DNA of 64,000 bases from Cryobacterium aureum (GCF_002954245.1 NZ_PPTG01000001.1:1-64000), one strand, 5' to 3'; positions 37,298 to 47,933 are shown, counted from the stretch's first letter. Numbers and translations are program-made. Notes: generated by a model from the sequence alone, not told the origin.

Positions 37298-37891
37298 ATG
37301 GTAACCGTTCCCGACCTCGCCCCGCTGACTCCCGGCGCCCGGCGTGTGCTCGCCGCCGCGTCGGAGCTGTTCTATGAACGCGGCATCCACGCCGTCGGCG
37401 TTGACACGATCGCCGCGGCGGCCGGCGTGACCAAGAAGACCTTGTATGACCGGTTCGGGTCGAAGGAAGCGCTGGTCGTTTCATACCTGCAGCACCGTGA
37501 CGCGCTGTGGCGCAAGCATCTCGCCACCCACCTTGCCCTGGTTCCAACGCCCGGACCCGACCGCGTGTTGGCGGTATTCGACGCGGCAATCGCCTGGTCC
37601 GGCGAGAACGGCCCGAAGGGCTGCAGCGCCATCAACGCCCGGGCGGAGATCGGCGACGGCCACGACGGGCATCCCCTGTTCCCGGAGGTCGCAAGGCAGA
37701 AGGTGTGGCTGCTCGACCTGTTCACTGACCTGTGCCACGAGGCCGGGATGGTCGACCCGCTGGCCATGGCCAAGCGGATGATGCTCCTCCACGATGGCGC
37801 GCTCGTCACGGTCGGCATGGAGACATTCCCGCATCCTGTCGAAGTCGCTCGGGACGTGGCCCGTTCGTTGCTCGAGCGGCCCGTACGATGA
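37298..37891 (+). CDS. TetR-family transcriptional regulator
   Basis: The 197-residue regulator has the TetR helix-turn-helix at residues 14-58 (ASELFYERGIHAVGVDTIAAAAGVTKKTLYDRFGSKEALV). The ligand-binding part (GPKGCSAINARAEIG) resembles the TetR_C group with a conserved GC motif. It is divergent from an EamA transporter and likely represses it. No Shine-Dalgarno sequence is visible, as fits a leaderless start. Confidence 0.92.
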   Translation: MVTVPDLAPLTPGARRVLAAASELFYERGIHAVGVDTIAAAAGVTKKTLYDRFGSKEALVVSYLQHRDALWRKHLATHLALVPTPGPDRVLAVFDAAIAWSGENGPKGCSAINARAEIGDGHDGHPLFPEVARQKVWLLDLFTDLCHEAGMVDPLAMAKRMMLLHDGALVTVGMETFPHPVEVARDVARSLLERPVR

Positions 37892-37900
37892 CCCAGCGCA

Positions 37901-37970
37901 CGACCGCGCCCGCTACGGGTGGTCGCTCCAACTATTGCGGGCGCGCTCACCCGTATCGGGCGCGGCCACG
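37901..37970. repeat. ~70 bp palindromic intergenic element, copy 3
   Basis: This copy has the best arms: GCGCCCGCTACGGGTG and CACCCGTATCGGGCGC, 15 of 16 complementary. It has the same length as copy 1 and begins 10 bases after the tetR stop. Confidence 0.75.
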
Positions 37971-37994
37971 AACGGATGCCCACACCGGGCACAC

Positions 37995-38028
37995 AAAAAG
38001 GGGCCGGCTCAGCACGAGTCGGCCCCTC
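37995..38028 (-). terminator. Terminator of guaA
   Basis: The stem GGGGCCG/CGGCCCC is extended by CTC/GAG and followed on the minus strand by TTTTT. It lies 12 bases past the guaA stop. Confidence 0.9.
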
Positions 38029-38039
38029 TTACTTGGGGA

Positions 38040-39673
<1,634 letters not shown>

Positions 39674-39677
<4 letters not shown>

Positions 39678-40108
39678 GAACGCACCTCGGCGGCCTTTTT
39701 CGCTTCGAGCTGCTCAAGGGAACGTTTGACGCGGCGGGTCATGGGGCCTTCCAGGAAGAACGAGAGCGTGGGGATGATGCCGCCGAGGGCGATCAGCACG
39801 AAGAGCGGGAACGGCCAGCGCATCAGGCTCCACAAGCGGAAATCGGCGAACAGGTACAGCACGTAGAACCAGCCGTGCACGATCAAAATGATCGTGCTGA
39901 GGTTGATCGCGGCGACCGTGTCGCGCGGCACGAAGGCGAGAAAGCCTTCGGAGCCGTTCATCTCAAGTTCGTAGCCGAGCACGAATTTGGCGTAGACCTC
40001 GGCGCAGAGCAACAGCAAAAAGACACCGGTAATGATGGACGACACCTGGTAGAGCCGAAGCGCACCGGGGATTCGGGAAATATCGGCGGGCTTGGGATCA
40101 AGTGGCAT
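39674..40108 (-). CDS. DUF3817 membrane protein
   Basis: The 144-residue protein has three to four helices and fits DUF3817 ([22 protein letters not shown], then [16 protein letters not shown]). The function is unknown. It is translationally coupled to guaA, and lies nine bases downstream of the SURF1-like gene. Confidence 0.85.
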
Positions 40109-40117
40109 GGGGTAATT

Positions 40118-40906
40118 CTACGTGCCCGTGCTGGGAGTGCTTGCAGCGGCTAATTCGAGCTCGGCCTGTTCCTGCTCGCGCTCCAGCGCATCCCGCACCA
40201 GGCGATACCAGAGGAACACGGCGAACCCGGCGAAGACGACCCACTCGATGGCGTAGAAGATGTTCAGCCAGTTCAGCGACTGGTCGACCTGGGGCACCGG
40301 GGAGTCGATCACGTCGAGCCCGGCCGGGGCCGAAGCGGCGACGATATAGGCGGAATACACCGATTCATCGGTGAAATCAGCCCACAGATTGATCAAAGCG
40401 GATGGCGCCACCTTGGTCAGTTCCATTGAGTCACCCTGCGGGTCTGGCAGCTCCGGCGCCTCGCCGGTGAGAAAACGTCCGGTGATGGTGACCGGGGTGT
40501 CCTCCGGCTCGGTCTGGAGATCATCAATGACGGCCTGGGCACCGGCTTTGTCCGCGGCCCAGCCGCGGGCGACGGCGATGCTGACGGCAGCATCCGTTTG
40601 AAAATGGCTGACCACCCAGAAGCCTTCGACACCGCCATTGAACCGCGTCGTGATGAGCGTCTCGTCGCCGGGCGCCCAGGTGCCGTCAGCGCTGACCATC
40701 TGGCCGGTAGCAATCTGCGTCACTCCTCCGTCAGGCTGCGCCACCTCGGCGAGCGGCTTGACCTGTTCGGTGCTGCGCTCCACGACCACTCCGGATTCGA
40801 TGGCGCGCTCCAACTGCCAGTGCCCGAGCAGGGCGAACGCCGCGGCAACGCCGAGGGCAAGCAGCAGTGCGGCCACCCAGCGGGGGCGCACCATCATTCT
40901 GATCAC
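40118..40906 (-). CDS. SURF1-family cytochrome oxidase assembly protein
   Basis: The 262-residue protein has the SURF1 layout: one helix at residues 11-30, an extracytoplasmic domain, and a second helix near 215-240. Conserved segments are LGHWQLERAIE in helix 1 and VARGWAAD near residue 130, where relatives have the V-RGW motif. It helps assemble the aa3-type oxidase by handling heme a. The GTG start (40904-40906) overlaps the antiporter stop (GTGA). Confidence 0.9.
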   Translation of the reverse strand: MIRMMVRPRWVAALLLALGVAAAFALLGHWQLERAIESGVVVERSTEQVKPLAEVAQPDGGVTQIATGQMVSADGTWAPGDETLITTRFNGGVEGFWVVSHFQTDAAVSIAVARGWAADKAGAQAVIDDLQTEPEDTPVTITGRFLTGEAPELPDPQGDSMELTKVAPSALINLWADFTDESVYSAYIVAASAPAGLDVIDSPVPQVDQSLNWLNIFYAIEWVVFAGFAVFLWYRLVRDALEREQEQAELELAAASTPSTGT

Positions 40907-42369
40907 GAATAGTCACCTGTGTGGGTTTCTCGCCCGGGTTTGCGTGCCGGTCGCTCGGCCGCGTCATCGGGTTCTGGAGAGTGCTGACCGAGAGCGAAAT
41001 CGGCCATTGAATCTACGTCTGAATGCGTGCGTTTCGCTCTGGCAACCGTATCTTCCGCCGCTTGGGAATTGGCCGAGTCGCGTTTGGCCGCACGGCGTGT
41101 GTGCTCGTCGGCATCCGCTGCCTGGGCCGCGGTTGCCGCCTCGACGAGTGCGATCTCCTCGCCCCGCATCGGGTTGCGCGGCGCGCGCGCAACAACGGAT
41201 GCCGGCACCCGGCGACGCAGAGCCGACCCGATCTTCTCGGAATTGGCCGCAAACAGCGGGCCGAGGATAGCCATCGACAACACGTAGAGGCCCGCGAACG
41301 GTTGCAGCCTTGGATCGAGCCCGGCCGACACCGAAAGCGTGGCGAGAATCAGGGTGAACTCGCCGCGGTTGACAAAGATCGCGGCGGTGTTGAGAGCTTC
41401 GCGTGGCCCCATTTTGTGCAGCCAGGCCAGCAGCGCCCCGGAGAGCAGGCTGAGCACGAAGGTCATCACGATGGCGATGAGCACGACGCCGATCACCGAA
41501 CCGAACTGGGCCACGTCGAGGGCGAGTCCGAAGTTGAGAAAGAAGAATGCCGCGAAGATATCCCGCAGGGGCACGGCCACGCGTTCGATCTTGGCGCGGT
41601 AGCTGCTCGCGCCGAGCACGACGCCGATCAGGAACGCACCGATCGCATCCGTCACTCCGATGATCTCGCCGATACCGGCGAACAACACCACGAGCCCGAA
41701 GAACAAAATGGTGAACAGTTCGTCGTCTTTGGTGCGCATGAGGCGCGAGACAACGCGGCCACCCCAGCGGGCGAGCGAGAACATGGCCACCAGAAACAGG
41801 AATGCGATGGAGAGTTGCAGCACGATCGGCCAGATCTCGGTCTTGCCGCTGAGCACGACCGAGACGATGGAGAGGTAGATGGCGATGAAGATGTCGCCGA
41901 CGACCGTGACACCGAGAATCATCGGTGTCTCCTTGTTGGCGAGGCGGCGCAGTTCGATGAGGAGTTTGGTGATGATCGCGCTCGACGAGGTTCCGGTCAT
42001 ACCGGCGATCACAAGGGCTTCCCGGGGGCCCCAGCCCACGAGCAGGCCGAAGATGAAGCCGGCACCCATGTTGATGAGCACCCAGGATCCGCCGGAGATG
42101 ATCAGGGTCTTGGCATTGCCGAAGAATTCTTCTTGGTCGAACTCAAGGCCGAGGCTAAAGAGCAGCAGGATCAGGCCGAACACCGCGATGAGTTCAATGT
42201 CGCCGGACTCAAAGTCCAGGGGGAAGAAGTCGGTGTTCGGGCTCGCCAGAACGCCCACGATCATGTAAATCGGGATGGACGGGAGCCCGATTAGCTTGCC
42301 CAGGCGGCCAAGGACGTAGGCGACGACGAGCAGGATGCCGAGAACGAGGAGGTCTTCGCCGACGTGCAT
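40903..42369 (-). CDS. CPA2-type cation:proton antiporter (KhtU/KefB-like)
   Basis: The 488-residue protein has about twelve helices of the Na+/H+ exchanger fold (residues 1-385) and then an Ala/Arg-rich cytoplasmic tail of about 100 residues. LGLEFDQEEFF near residue 95, GMTGTSSSAIITKLL near 142 and GVTDAIGAFLIGVVLGAS near 245 are family segments, the last with the conserved Asp. A TrkA-C regulatory subunit is encoded three bases upstream, as in KhtT-KhtU pairs that export K+ in exchange for protons. The low-complexity tail is unusual. Confidence 0.9.
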   Translation of the reverse strand: MHVGEDLLVLGILLVVAYVLGRLGKLIGLPSIPIYMIVGVLASPNTDFFPLDFESGDIELIAVFGLILLLFSLGLEFDQEEFFGNAKTLIISGGSWVLINMGAGFIFGLLVGWGPREALVIAGMTGTSSSAIITKLLIELRRLANKETPMILGVTVVGDIFIAIYLSIVSVVLSGKTEIWPIVLQLSIAFLFLVAMFSLARWGGRVVSRLMRTKDDELFTILFFGLVVLFAGIGEIIGVTDAIGAFLIGVVLGASSYRAKIERVAVPLRDIFAAFFFLNFGLALDVAQFGSVIGVVLIAIVMTFVLSLLSGALLAWLHKMGPREALNTAAIFVNRGEFTLILATLSVSAGLDPRLQPFAGLYVLSMAILGPLFAANSEKIGSALRRRVPASVVARAPRNPMRGEEIALVEAATAAQAADADEHTRRAAKRDSANSQAAEDTVARAKRTHSDVDSMADFALGQHSPEPDDAAERPARKPGRETHTGDYS

Positions 42370-42372
42370 CGG

Positions 42373-42900
42373 TTACCCCCCGGGTGGAGCGTCGACGGTC
42401 TTGGCCTTCACTTCACCGGTACGGAAAAACGCGAAGGCCTTGACGACCTTCTCGGGCGAGCCGGCAACGACGAGGATGTCGCCGGGGAAGACCTTGAAGT
42501 CGGCTGCGGGCGCCGGGTTGGCGGAGTCGCCGCGTACGACGGCCACCACGGTGAGGCCGGCGATGCCGCGGTCGGCGGGATTGCCGAGCGCCTGGCCGGC
42601 GATGTGGTCTTCGTAGTCGACAGTGAACCAGTCGATGCTGAGGCCGGGAATCTGGTCGAGGGCGCTGAGCGACTCGGTGATCTGGGTACCGCCGAGCAGC
42701 TCTGCGAGGGTGTGCGCCTCGTCTTCGTTGAGCCGAAGTGAGACCTTGCTCGCGTCCGGGCCGCCCTCGTCGTCGGCGAAGGTGATGAGGTCGCTGTGGC
42801 CGGAACGGTGGGCGATAACGCCGACCTTGCCACCGTCATCCGTGATGAAGGTGTGCAGCACACCCACGCCGGGAAGTTTGACCCGCCGAACATCAACCAT
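42373..42900 (-). CDS. TrkA-C (RCK_C) regulatory subunit of the antiporter, KhtT-like
   Basis: The 175-residue protein has an N-terminal KhtT-like domain (VDVRRVKLPGVGVLHTFITDDGGKVGVIAHRSGHSDLITF) and a C-terminal RCK_C domain (GLTVVAVVRGDSANPAPAADFKVFPGDILVVAG). RCK_C domains bind nucleotides and gate cation flux. ATG 42900 is chosen since GGAG is eight bases upstream; the ATG two codons earlier is too close to it. It is the first gene of the operon that continues with the antiporter, SURF1, DUF3817 and guaA. Confidence 0.92.
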   Translation of the reverse strand: MVDVRRVKLPGVGVLHTFITDDGGKVGVIAHRSGHSDLITFADDEGGPDASKVSLRLNEDEAHTLAELLGGTQITESLSALDQIPGLSIDWFTVDYEDHIAGQALGNPADRGIAGLTVVAVVRGDSANPAPAADFKVFPGDILVVAGSPEKVVKAFAFFRTGEVKAKTVDAPPGG

Positions 42901-42957
42901 TGTCATGACTCCTGAGGTTTAGGGGCAGTGCGGCTATTCTACCGGAGCCTCTTTTCG

Positions 42958-43027
42958 TCACCGCGCCCGGCGCGGGTGAGCGCGCCAGTAATAGGTGGCG
43001 CGGCCACCGACAGCTGGCGCGGTGAGT
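42958..43027. repeat. ~70 bp palindromic intergenic element, copy 4
   Basis: It aligns base by base with copy 5 at about 84% identity over 68 bases, and in register with copy 3. CGCGCCAGTAATAGGTGG and CCACCGACAGCTGGCGCG form an imperfect hairpin. It lies in the divergent spacer upstream of the AbiEi-like gene. Confidence 0.75.
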
Positions 43028-43102
43028 GGTGAGTACGGCCGAGTTATGCACAGATCCTCCGGCGCGCGTCCCAACCGCTACAGTCGCTGCCATTCTCGGG
43101 TC

Positions 43103-44128
43103 ATGGCAACCACTGCGTCTTCGGAATCTGCATCAAACTACCTGATCGCGGCCCTCCTTCGACCCGATGGGCTCATCCTCGCATCCGATGCTGCCGCGGT
43201 CGGATTGCATGAGGCGCTCCGCACAGAGTTCACCCACCACCGAATCACGCGACTGCGGCGGGGCGTCTACCTGCCCACCGCGCACTGGGAACATCTCGAT
43301 CTCGACGCGCGCTACCTCTTTTGCATCCGCGCCTACGCTGCGGTCAGCGCAGATCCGCAAGTGTTCTCCCACCACTCTGCGGCGGTGATCTGGGGATTTC
43401 CCCGGCCGTCACACTGGCCGAGGGAGGTCCATGTCACCGTCCCGCCGGCATCCGGCGGTCGTTCCAAACCCGGTATCGTGCGGCACGGTGCCACCGACCA
43501 GGGCTCGCTATCAACGGGGGCCGTCAGGCGCGGTGGTCTGTTGGTCACGTCGGCGGCCGAGACCGCTGTCGCGATGGCCCGCATTCTGCCATTTCCGGAG
43601 TCCGTCGCGATGATGGACCGGGCCATCCACGTGCCCCGCATGGTACTTCCCGGAGGCAGCTCGGGAACGACATTGGCCACACGGGACGAGTTACAGGCAG
43701 CCCTCGACACCCTCGAAAGCTCTGGCCGACGCTATGGCAAGACCGCCGCACTCCGCGCCGGGGACTTCGCGTCAACGCAGTCCGATTCAGGCGGTGAATC
43801 GATCAGCCGCGCTCATATGTTCCTTCTCGGGTTCGCCGCCCCCGAGTTGCAGGTGCGCTTCGACGACGCCGCGGGGTTCGTTGCTTTTGTCGATTTCTTC
43901 TGGCGAAGCATCAACAGGGTCGGCGAGTTCGACGGGCTCGGCAAATACGTCAAGGACGCGTACACCCGGGGCCGCACGACCGCCGAAGTCGTAATGGACG
44001 AGAAGCGCCGTGAAGATCGAATTCGCGCGTGCGGTCCATCCGTTTCGCGGTGGGACTGGCAGATCGCACGCAACCTCACGGCCTTCGGTGCATTTCTCGC
44101 GCGCATCGGGGTCCCTCGGGCTCGGTAG
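43103..44128 (+). CDS. AbiEi-like antitoxin-domain / DUF559-like protein
   Basis: The 341-residue protein resembles the actinobacterial type IV toxin-antitoxin AbiEi-like group: an N-terminal winged-helix region (HHRITRLRRGVYLPTAHWEHLD) followed by SHHSAAVIWGFPRP and VHVTVPPASGGRSKPGIVRHG. The C-terminal part (VAFVDFFWRSINRVGEFDGLGKYVKD) looks like a Vsr/DUF559-like nuclease-fold segment, with a Glu and Asp in place. No AbiEii-type toxin is adjacent, so it is an orphan. ATG 43103 is chosen because similarity begins there. It sits between two direct copies of the 70 bp repeat. Confidence 0.7.
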   Translation: MATTASSESASNYLIAALLRPDGLILASDAAAVGLHEALRTEFTHHRITRLRRGVYLPTAHWEHLDLDARYLFCIRAYAAVSADPQVFSHHSAAVIWGFPRPSHWPREVHVTVPPASGGRSKPGIVRHGATDQGSLSTGAVRRGGLLVTSAAETAVAMARILPFPESVAMMDRAIHVPRMVLPGGSSGTTLATRDELQAALDTLESSGRRYGKTAALRAGDFASTQSDSGGESISRAHMFLLGFAAPELQVRFDDAAGFVAFVDFFWRSINRVGEFDGLGKYVKDAYTRGRTTAEVVMDEKRREDRIRACGPSVSRWDWQIARNLTAFGAFLARIGVPRAR

Positions 44129-44175
44129 CGCTCCCTACCTGGTCGAACCGTTGCCGAGCCGGGTGATCCGAGCCC

Positions 44176-44245
44176 TCGCCGCGCCCGGTGCGGGTCAGCG
44201 CGCCAGTTATGGGTGGCGCCGTCACCGGCAACTGGAGCGGTGAAC
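44176..44245. repeat. ~70 bp palindromic intergenic element, copy 5
   Basis: This is a direct repeat of copy 4 (about 11 differences in 68 bases), located between the stop of the AbiEi-like gene and the convergent glpD stop. Confidence 0.75.
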
Positions 44246-44266
44246 GCTGGCGGGCGAGGGGCGGCG

Positions 44267-45997
44267 CTAGTTCGTGACCACGATGTCGGGGGCCTCGAGG
44301 CGCACCCGGTCGGCAGATTCGTCATTCGGCTCCTCCTGTGAGGCTCGCTCGGCGGCGACGCGGGTGAGGTAGAAGCCGACCTCGCGGTCGATGCGCTCCT
44401 GGTCCCAGCCGAGCACGCCGGCCATAAGAGCTGCGGCGACCGGCGCGGCCGAGACCCCGCGGTCCCAGGCCTCGATCGAGATGCGGGTGCGGCGGGCGAG
44501 CACGTCTTCGAGGTGCAGGGCGCCCTCGTGCGAGGCCGCGTACACGACCTCGGCACCGATGTAGTCGTCGGCGCCGGGCAGCGGGTCGGCGAGCGCTGGG
44601 TTCGCGCGAATCAAGTCGAGGAGCTCGTCGGTGAGGGTGCCGTAGCGGTTGAGCAGGTGTTCGACCCGCGCGGTGTGCACACCGAACGCCCTGGCTATCT
44701 TGCCTCGCTTGTTCCAGGCGGCCTGGTAACCCTCGGCCCCCAGCAAGGGGATGTCTTGGGTCGTCGAAGCGGGAATGCGGCCGTCGAGAGCCGACACCGC
44801 TGCATCCACTGCATCTTTGGCCATGATGCGGTAGGTGGTCCATTTGCCGCCGGCGATGACGACGAGGCCGGGCACGGAGTGCCCGACGAGGTGTTCGCGG
44901 GACAGCTTGGAGGTCTGGTCGCTCTCACCGGCCAGCAGGGGCCGAAGCCCGGCGTAAACGCCCTCGACGTCCTCGCGGGTGAGCGGCACGCTCAGCACCG
45001 AATTGATGTGTTCCAGGATGTAGTCGATGTCGGCCGCCGTCGCGGCGGGGTGCGCTTTGTCGAGGTACCAGTCGGTGTCGGTGGTTCCGATGAGCCAGTG
45101 GCGGCCCCACGGAATGACGAACAGAACGCTCTTCTCGGTGCGCAGCAGCAGCCCCATGGCGCTCTGGAACCGGTCCCGCGGCACCACGAGGTGCACGCCC
45201 TTCGACGCCCGCACCTTGAAGGTACCGCGTTCGCCGACCATGCGCTGGGTGTCGTCGGTCCAGACGCCGGTCGCATTCACCACCTGCTTGGCCCGCACCT
45301 CGAAGTGTTCGTCGGTCTGCAGGTCGTGGGCGCGGACGCCAACGACGCGCTCCCCCACCTTGATGAAGCCCTCGACTCGCACCCGGCTGGCCGCGTGGGC
45401 GCCGTAGAACGAGGCGGTGCGCACGAGCGACGAGACGTAGCGGGCGTCATCGACCTGGGCGTCGTAGTAGGTGATGCCGCCGACCAGGGCACCGTTGGCG
45501 AGGCTCGGAATGAGCTTCTGCACTTGGCTCTTCGACAGGTGGCGGTGGTGCGGCACGCCGGGCGGGCGACCGCCGGTGTACGAGAAGATGTCGTAGAGCA
45601 GCATGCCGGCGCCGATGTAGAAACGTTCGGTGAAGCGCTTCTTGAGCGGGTACAGGAACCGCACCGGCTTCACCAGGTGCGGTGCGATGCGCTGCAGCAG
45701 CAGGCCCCGCTCGGTGAGCGCCTCGCGCACCAGACGAAAGTCGAGTTGCTCCAAATAGCGGATGCCGCCGTGCACGAGTTTAGACGACCGGCTCGACGTG
45801 CCGGACGCCCAGTCCCTCGCCTCCAGAATGCCCACGCTCAGGCCACGCGTGACGGCGTCGAGGGCGGCACCGGCACCGACGATGCCGCCGCCGACGACGA
45901 GAATGTCGAGCTCTTTCTCTTTGAGCTTGGCGAGAGCGGCGACCCGCTCCTCAGGCCCCAACTTGGCGGACCGGGTGACCGAATTGTGGGAGGCCAT
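44267..45997 (-). CDS. glpD: Aerobic glycerol-3-phosphate dehydrogenase
   Basis: The 576-residue FAD enzyme oxidises glycerol-3-phosphate to dihydroxyacetone phosphate at the membrane and passes electrons to quinones. FAD binding is shown by VVGGGIVGAGAALDAVTRG near residue 33, and SSKLVHGGIRYLE near 70 is the family signature. DAO_C follows from about residue 430. GGAG lies seven bases before the ATG. There is no glycerol kinase or facilitator gene next to it. The C-terminal end is acidic and variable. Confidence 0.96.
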   Translation of the reverse strand: MASHNSVTRSAKLGPEERVAALAKLKEKELDILVVGGGIVGAGAALDAVTRGLSVGILEARDWASGTSSRSSKLVHGGIRYLEQLDFRLVREALTERGLLLQRIAPHLVKPVRFLYPLKKRFTERFYIGAGMLLYDIFSYTGGRPPGVPHHRHLSKSQVQKLIPSLANGALVGGITYYDAQVDDARYVSSLVRTASFYGAHAASRVRVEGFIKVGERVVGVRAHDLQTDEHFEVRAKQVVNATGVWTDDTQRMVGERGTFKVRASKGVHLVVPRDRFQSAMGLLLRTEKSVLFVIPWGRHWLIGTTDTDWYLDKAHPAATAADIDYILEHINSVLSVPLTREDVEGVYAGLRPLLAGESDQTSKLSREHLVGHSVPGLVVIAGGKWTTYRIMAKDAVDAAVSALDGRIPASTTQDIPLLGAEGYQAAWNKRGKIARAFGVHTARVEHLLNRYGTLTDELLDLIRANPALADPLPGADDYIGAEVVYAASHEGALHLEDVLARRTRISIEAWDRGVSAAPVAAALMAGVLGWDQERIDREVGFYLTRVAAERASQEEPNDESADRVRLEAPDIVVTN

Positions 45998-46080
45998 TGC
46001 TACTCCTGTTCAGACTCAGTGATCAAGACGAGAGGTCAGGGCGTGCTGCGACAACATTGTTGCGGGCGAAGCTGAAAAGT

Positions 46081-46097
46081 ACGTCTGTCTTAGACGT
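46081..46097 (-). terminator. Weak terminator of guaB3
   Basis: ACGTCT/AGACGT with a 5-base loop is followed on the minus strand by ACTTTTC. It lies 15 bases past the guaB3 stop and upstream of glpD. The stem is short. Confidence 0.5.
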
Positions 46098-46111
46098 TAG
46101 TTCTTCTGAAG

Positions 46112-47230
46112 CTAGTTCACTCGGTACGGCGCGACAACCACTTCAACCCGTTGAAATTCTTTGAGATCAGAGTAGCCGGTGGTCGCCATCGACCGGCGGA
46201 GGGCTCCGATGAGATTGGCGGTACCGTCGGCGACCGGGGCCGGGCCGTAGAGAATCTCTTCGAGCGGCGCCACTGTGCCCACCTGCACTCGCTTGCCGCG
46301 CGGCAACTGCGGGTGGTGCGCCTCGGCGCCCCAATGGAATCCGCCACCGGGGGCATCCGTTGCCCGAGCCAGTGCGGTGCCGAGCATGACGGCGTCAGCG
46401 CCACACGCGACGGCCTTGACGATGTCGCCCGAGGTGCCGAGGCCGCCGTCCGCGATGACGTGAACGTAGCGCCCGCCCGACTCGTCCATGTAATCGCGAC
46501 GTGCGCCGGCGACATCCGCTACGGCCGTGGCCATCGGCGCGTGGATGCCGAGGGTCGTGCGGGTGGTCGACGCGGCTCCCCCGCCGAAGCCGACCAGAAC
46601 GCCGGCGGCACCGGTGCGCATGAGGTGCAGGGCTGCCGTGTAGGTGGCAGCGCCACCGACGATGACGGGAACGTCGAGTTCGTAGATAAACTTTTTCAGG
46701 TTGAGCGGTTCCTGGTTCTGCGACACGTGCTCGGCCGACACGGTCGTGCCGCGAATAACGAACAGGTCGACGCCTGCGGCGACGACGGTTTCGTAGAGTT
46801 CCTGGGTGCGCTGGGGCGAGAGTGCACCGGCCACAGTGACGCCGCCGGCGCGAATCTCGGCGAGGCGGGCTGTGACGAGCTCGGGCTGAATCGGAGCGGA
46901 GTACATCTCCTGCATGCGCGCGGTCGCCAAAGTGTCGGGCAGACTGCGAATTTCAGCGAGCAGCGGCTCCGGGTTTTCGTGCCGGGTCCACAGGCCCTCG
47001 AGGTCGAGCACGCCGACGCCGCCGAGCTGGCCCATCATGATGGCCGTAGTAGGTGAGACGACGGAGTCCATCGGCGCGGCGAGTACCGGAATGGCGAACT
47101 GGTACGCGTCGATGGTCCAGCCGACCGACACGTCCTCCGGGTCGCGGGTGCGCCGGCTCGGCACTACCGCGATGTCGTCGAAGGCGTATACGCGGCGAGC
47201 GCGCTTGGAACGGCCGATCTCGATTTCCAT
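46112..47230 (-). CDS. guaB3: GuaB3-type IMP-dehydrogenase-like protein lacking the catalytic Cys
   Basis: The 372-residue protein has a single IMPDH TIM-barrel without CBS domains, as in actinobacterial GuaB3 (FDDIAVVPSRRTRDPEDVS at the start, GGRYVHVIADGGLGTSGDIVKAVACGADAVMLG near residue 255). At the position of the catalytic loop (GPGSICTTR in the true IMPDH at 50579) this protein has FGGGAASTTR, with Ser for the nucleophile Cys. Mycobacterial GuaB3, as I recall it, keeps a Cys there. It therefore probably does not make XMP in the usual way; GMP-reductase-like or regulatory roles are possible. Confidence 0.88.
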   Translation of the reverse strand: MEIEIGRSKRARRVYAFDDIAVVPSRRTRDPEDVSVGWTIDAYQFAIPVLAAPMDSVVSPTTAIMMGQLGGVGVLDLEGLWTRHENPEPLLAEIRSLPDTLATARMQEMYSAPIQPELVTARLAEIRAGGVTVAGALSPQRTQELYETVVAAGVDLFVIRGTTVSAEHVSQNQEPLNLKKFIYELDVPVIVGGAATYTAALHLMRTGAAGVLVGFGGGAASTTRTTLGIHAPMATAVADVAGARRDYMDESGGRYVHVIADGGLGTSGDIVKAVACGADAVMLGTALARATDAPGGGFHWGAEAHHPQLPRGKRVQVGTVAPLEEILYGPAPVADGTANLIGALRRSMATTGYSDLKEFQRVEVVVAPYRVN

Positions 47231-47272
47231 GGTTCCAGTTTAGAGGGAGCCACCGACCGACCGGCGCGGGGT

Positions 47273-47319
47273 GTCGCATCCGCTGTGGTGCTGTTCTGTT
47301 CTCAGACAGCGGATGCGAC
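47273..47319. repeat. 14-bp inverted repeat built on the GCATCCGCT motif
   Basis: GTCGCATCCGCTGT (47273-47286) is exactly complementary to ACAGCGGATGCGAC (47306-47319), with a 19-base loop. It lies between the DUF4190 stop and the guaB3 start. It may end transcription, but has no T-run. Confidence 0.85.
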
Positions 47320-47337
47320 GGCACGCGTGGCGTAGTG

Positions 47338-47667
47338 CTAGCCGCAGGTGATCGTGACACCGTTGTTCTCGAAGACGCCGGCGCCGTTCTCGGCGCAGAA
47401 GGAGGCGGTCGCGGCCAGGGTGCTGACGGAGACGATGATCAGGATCGCGAGGCCGATGGCGCCCACGAGGCCGACGATGATTCCCCAGACCGCGGCGAGG
47501 TTCTTGAACCCAGCCTTCTTCGACTTGCGCAGCGCGACGATGCTGACGATCAGGCCGATCACGTTGAACGGAAACGCGAGAATGAGGCCGATCACGCCAA
47601 GCTTTTTGCCCGGGTTTTCACCGGTCGATGTTGTACCCAGTTCGGGCGTGGAGATGGTTCCAGTCAT
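47338..47667 (-). CDS. Small DUF4190-like membrane protein
   Basis: The 109-residue protein has two helices of the DUF4190 type (GKKLGVIGLILAFPFNVIGLIVSIVALRKSKKAG, then WGIIVGLVGAIGLAILIIV) and a short outer tail with two Cys residues (FCAENGAGVF and the final TCG). The start at 47667 has AAGGAG six bases upstream; the long frame beyond it is not coding. The function is unknown. Confidence 0.8.
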   Translation of the reverse strand: MTGTISTPELGTTSTGENPGKKLGVIGLILAFPFNVIGLIVSIVALRKSKKAGFKNLAAVWGIIVGLVGAIGLAILIIVSVSTLAATASFCAENGAGVFENNGVTITCG

Positions 47668-47933
47668 GTTTTGCTCCTTGATTGCAGCTTGTCGGGCGCC
47701 CCCAACACGGTTCACCCCGCCCGAAGTGTACCCACACAAAAGTGCTGACCGGTAACTATTTTTGGGGCGCTGAATCTGAGTATCAACACCAGTGCGGCCC
47801 GCAGTTTTACGCGCGGGGATACAGCATTCCGGTGGGATGTTTCTCCCCCAGAACTGGGTGATCGCTCTGTATACGGTATGACTACCCAGCGCCCTAAGCT
47901 CCAAATGCCGCTACACAGAAACCGGGGAGCACC

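Noticed and set aside
43103..44128. Complete type IV toxin-antitoxin system.
   Set aside because: Only the AbiEi-like protein is present; no AbiEii nucleotidyltransferase is encoded on either side.
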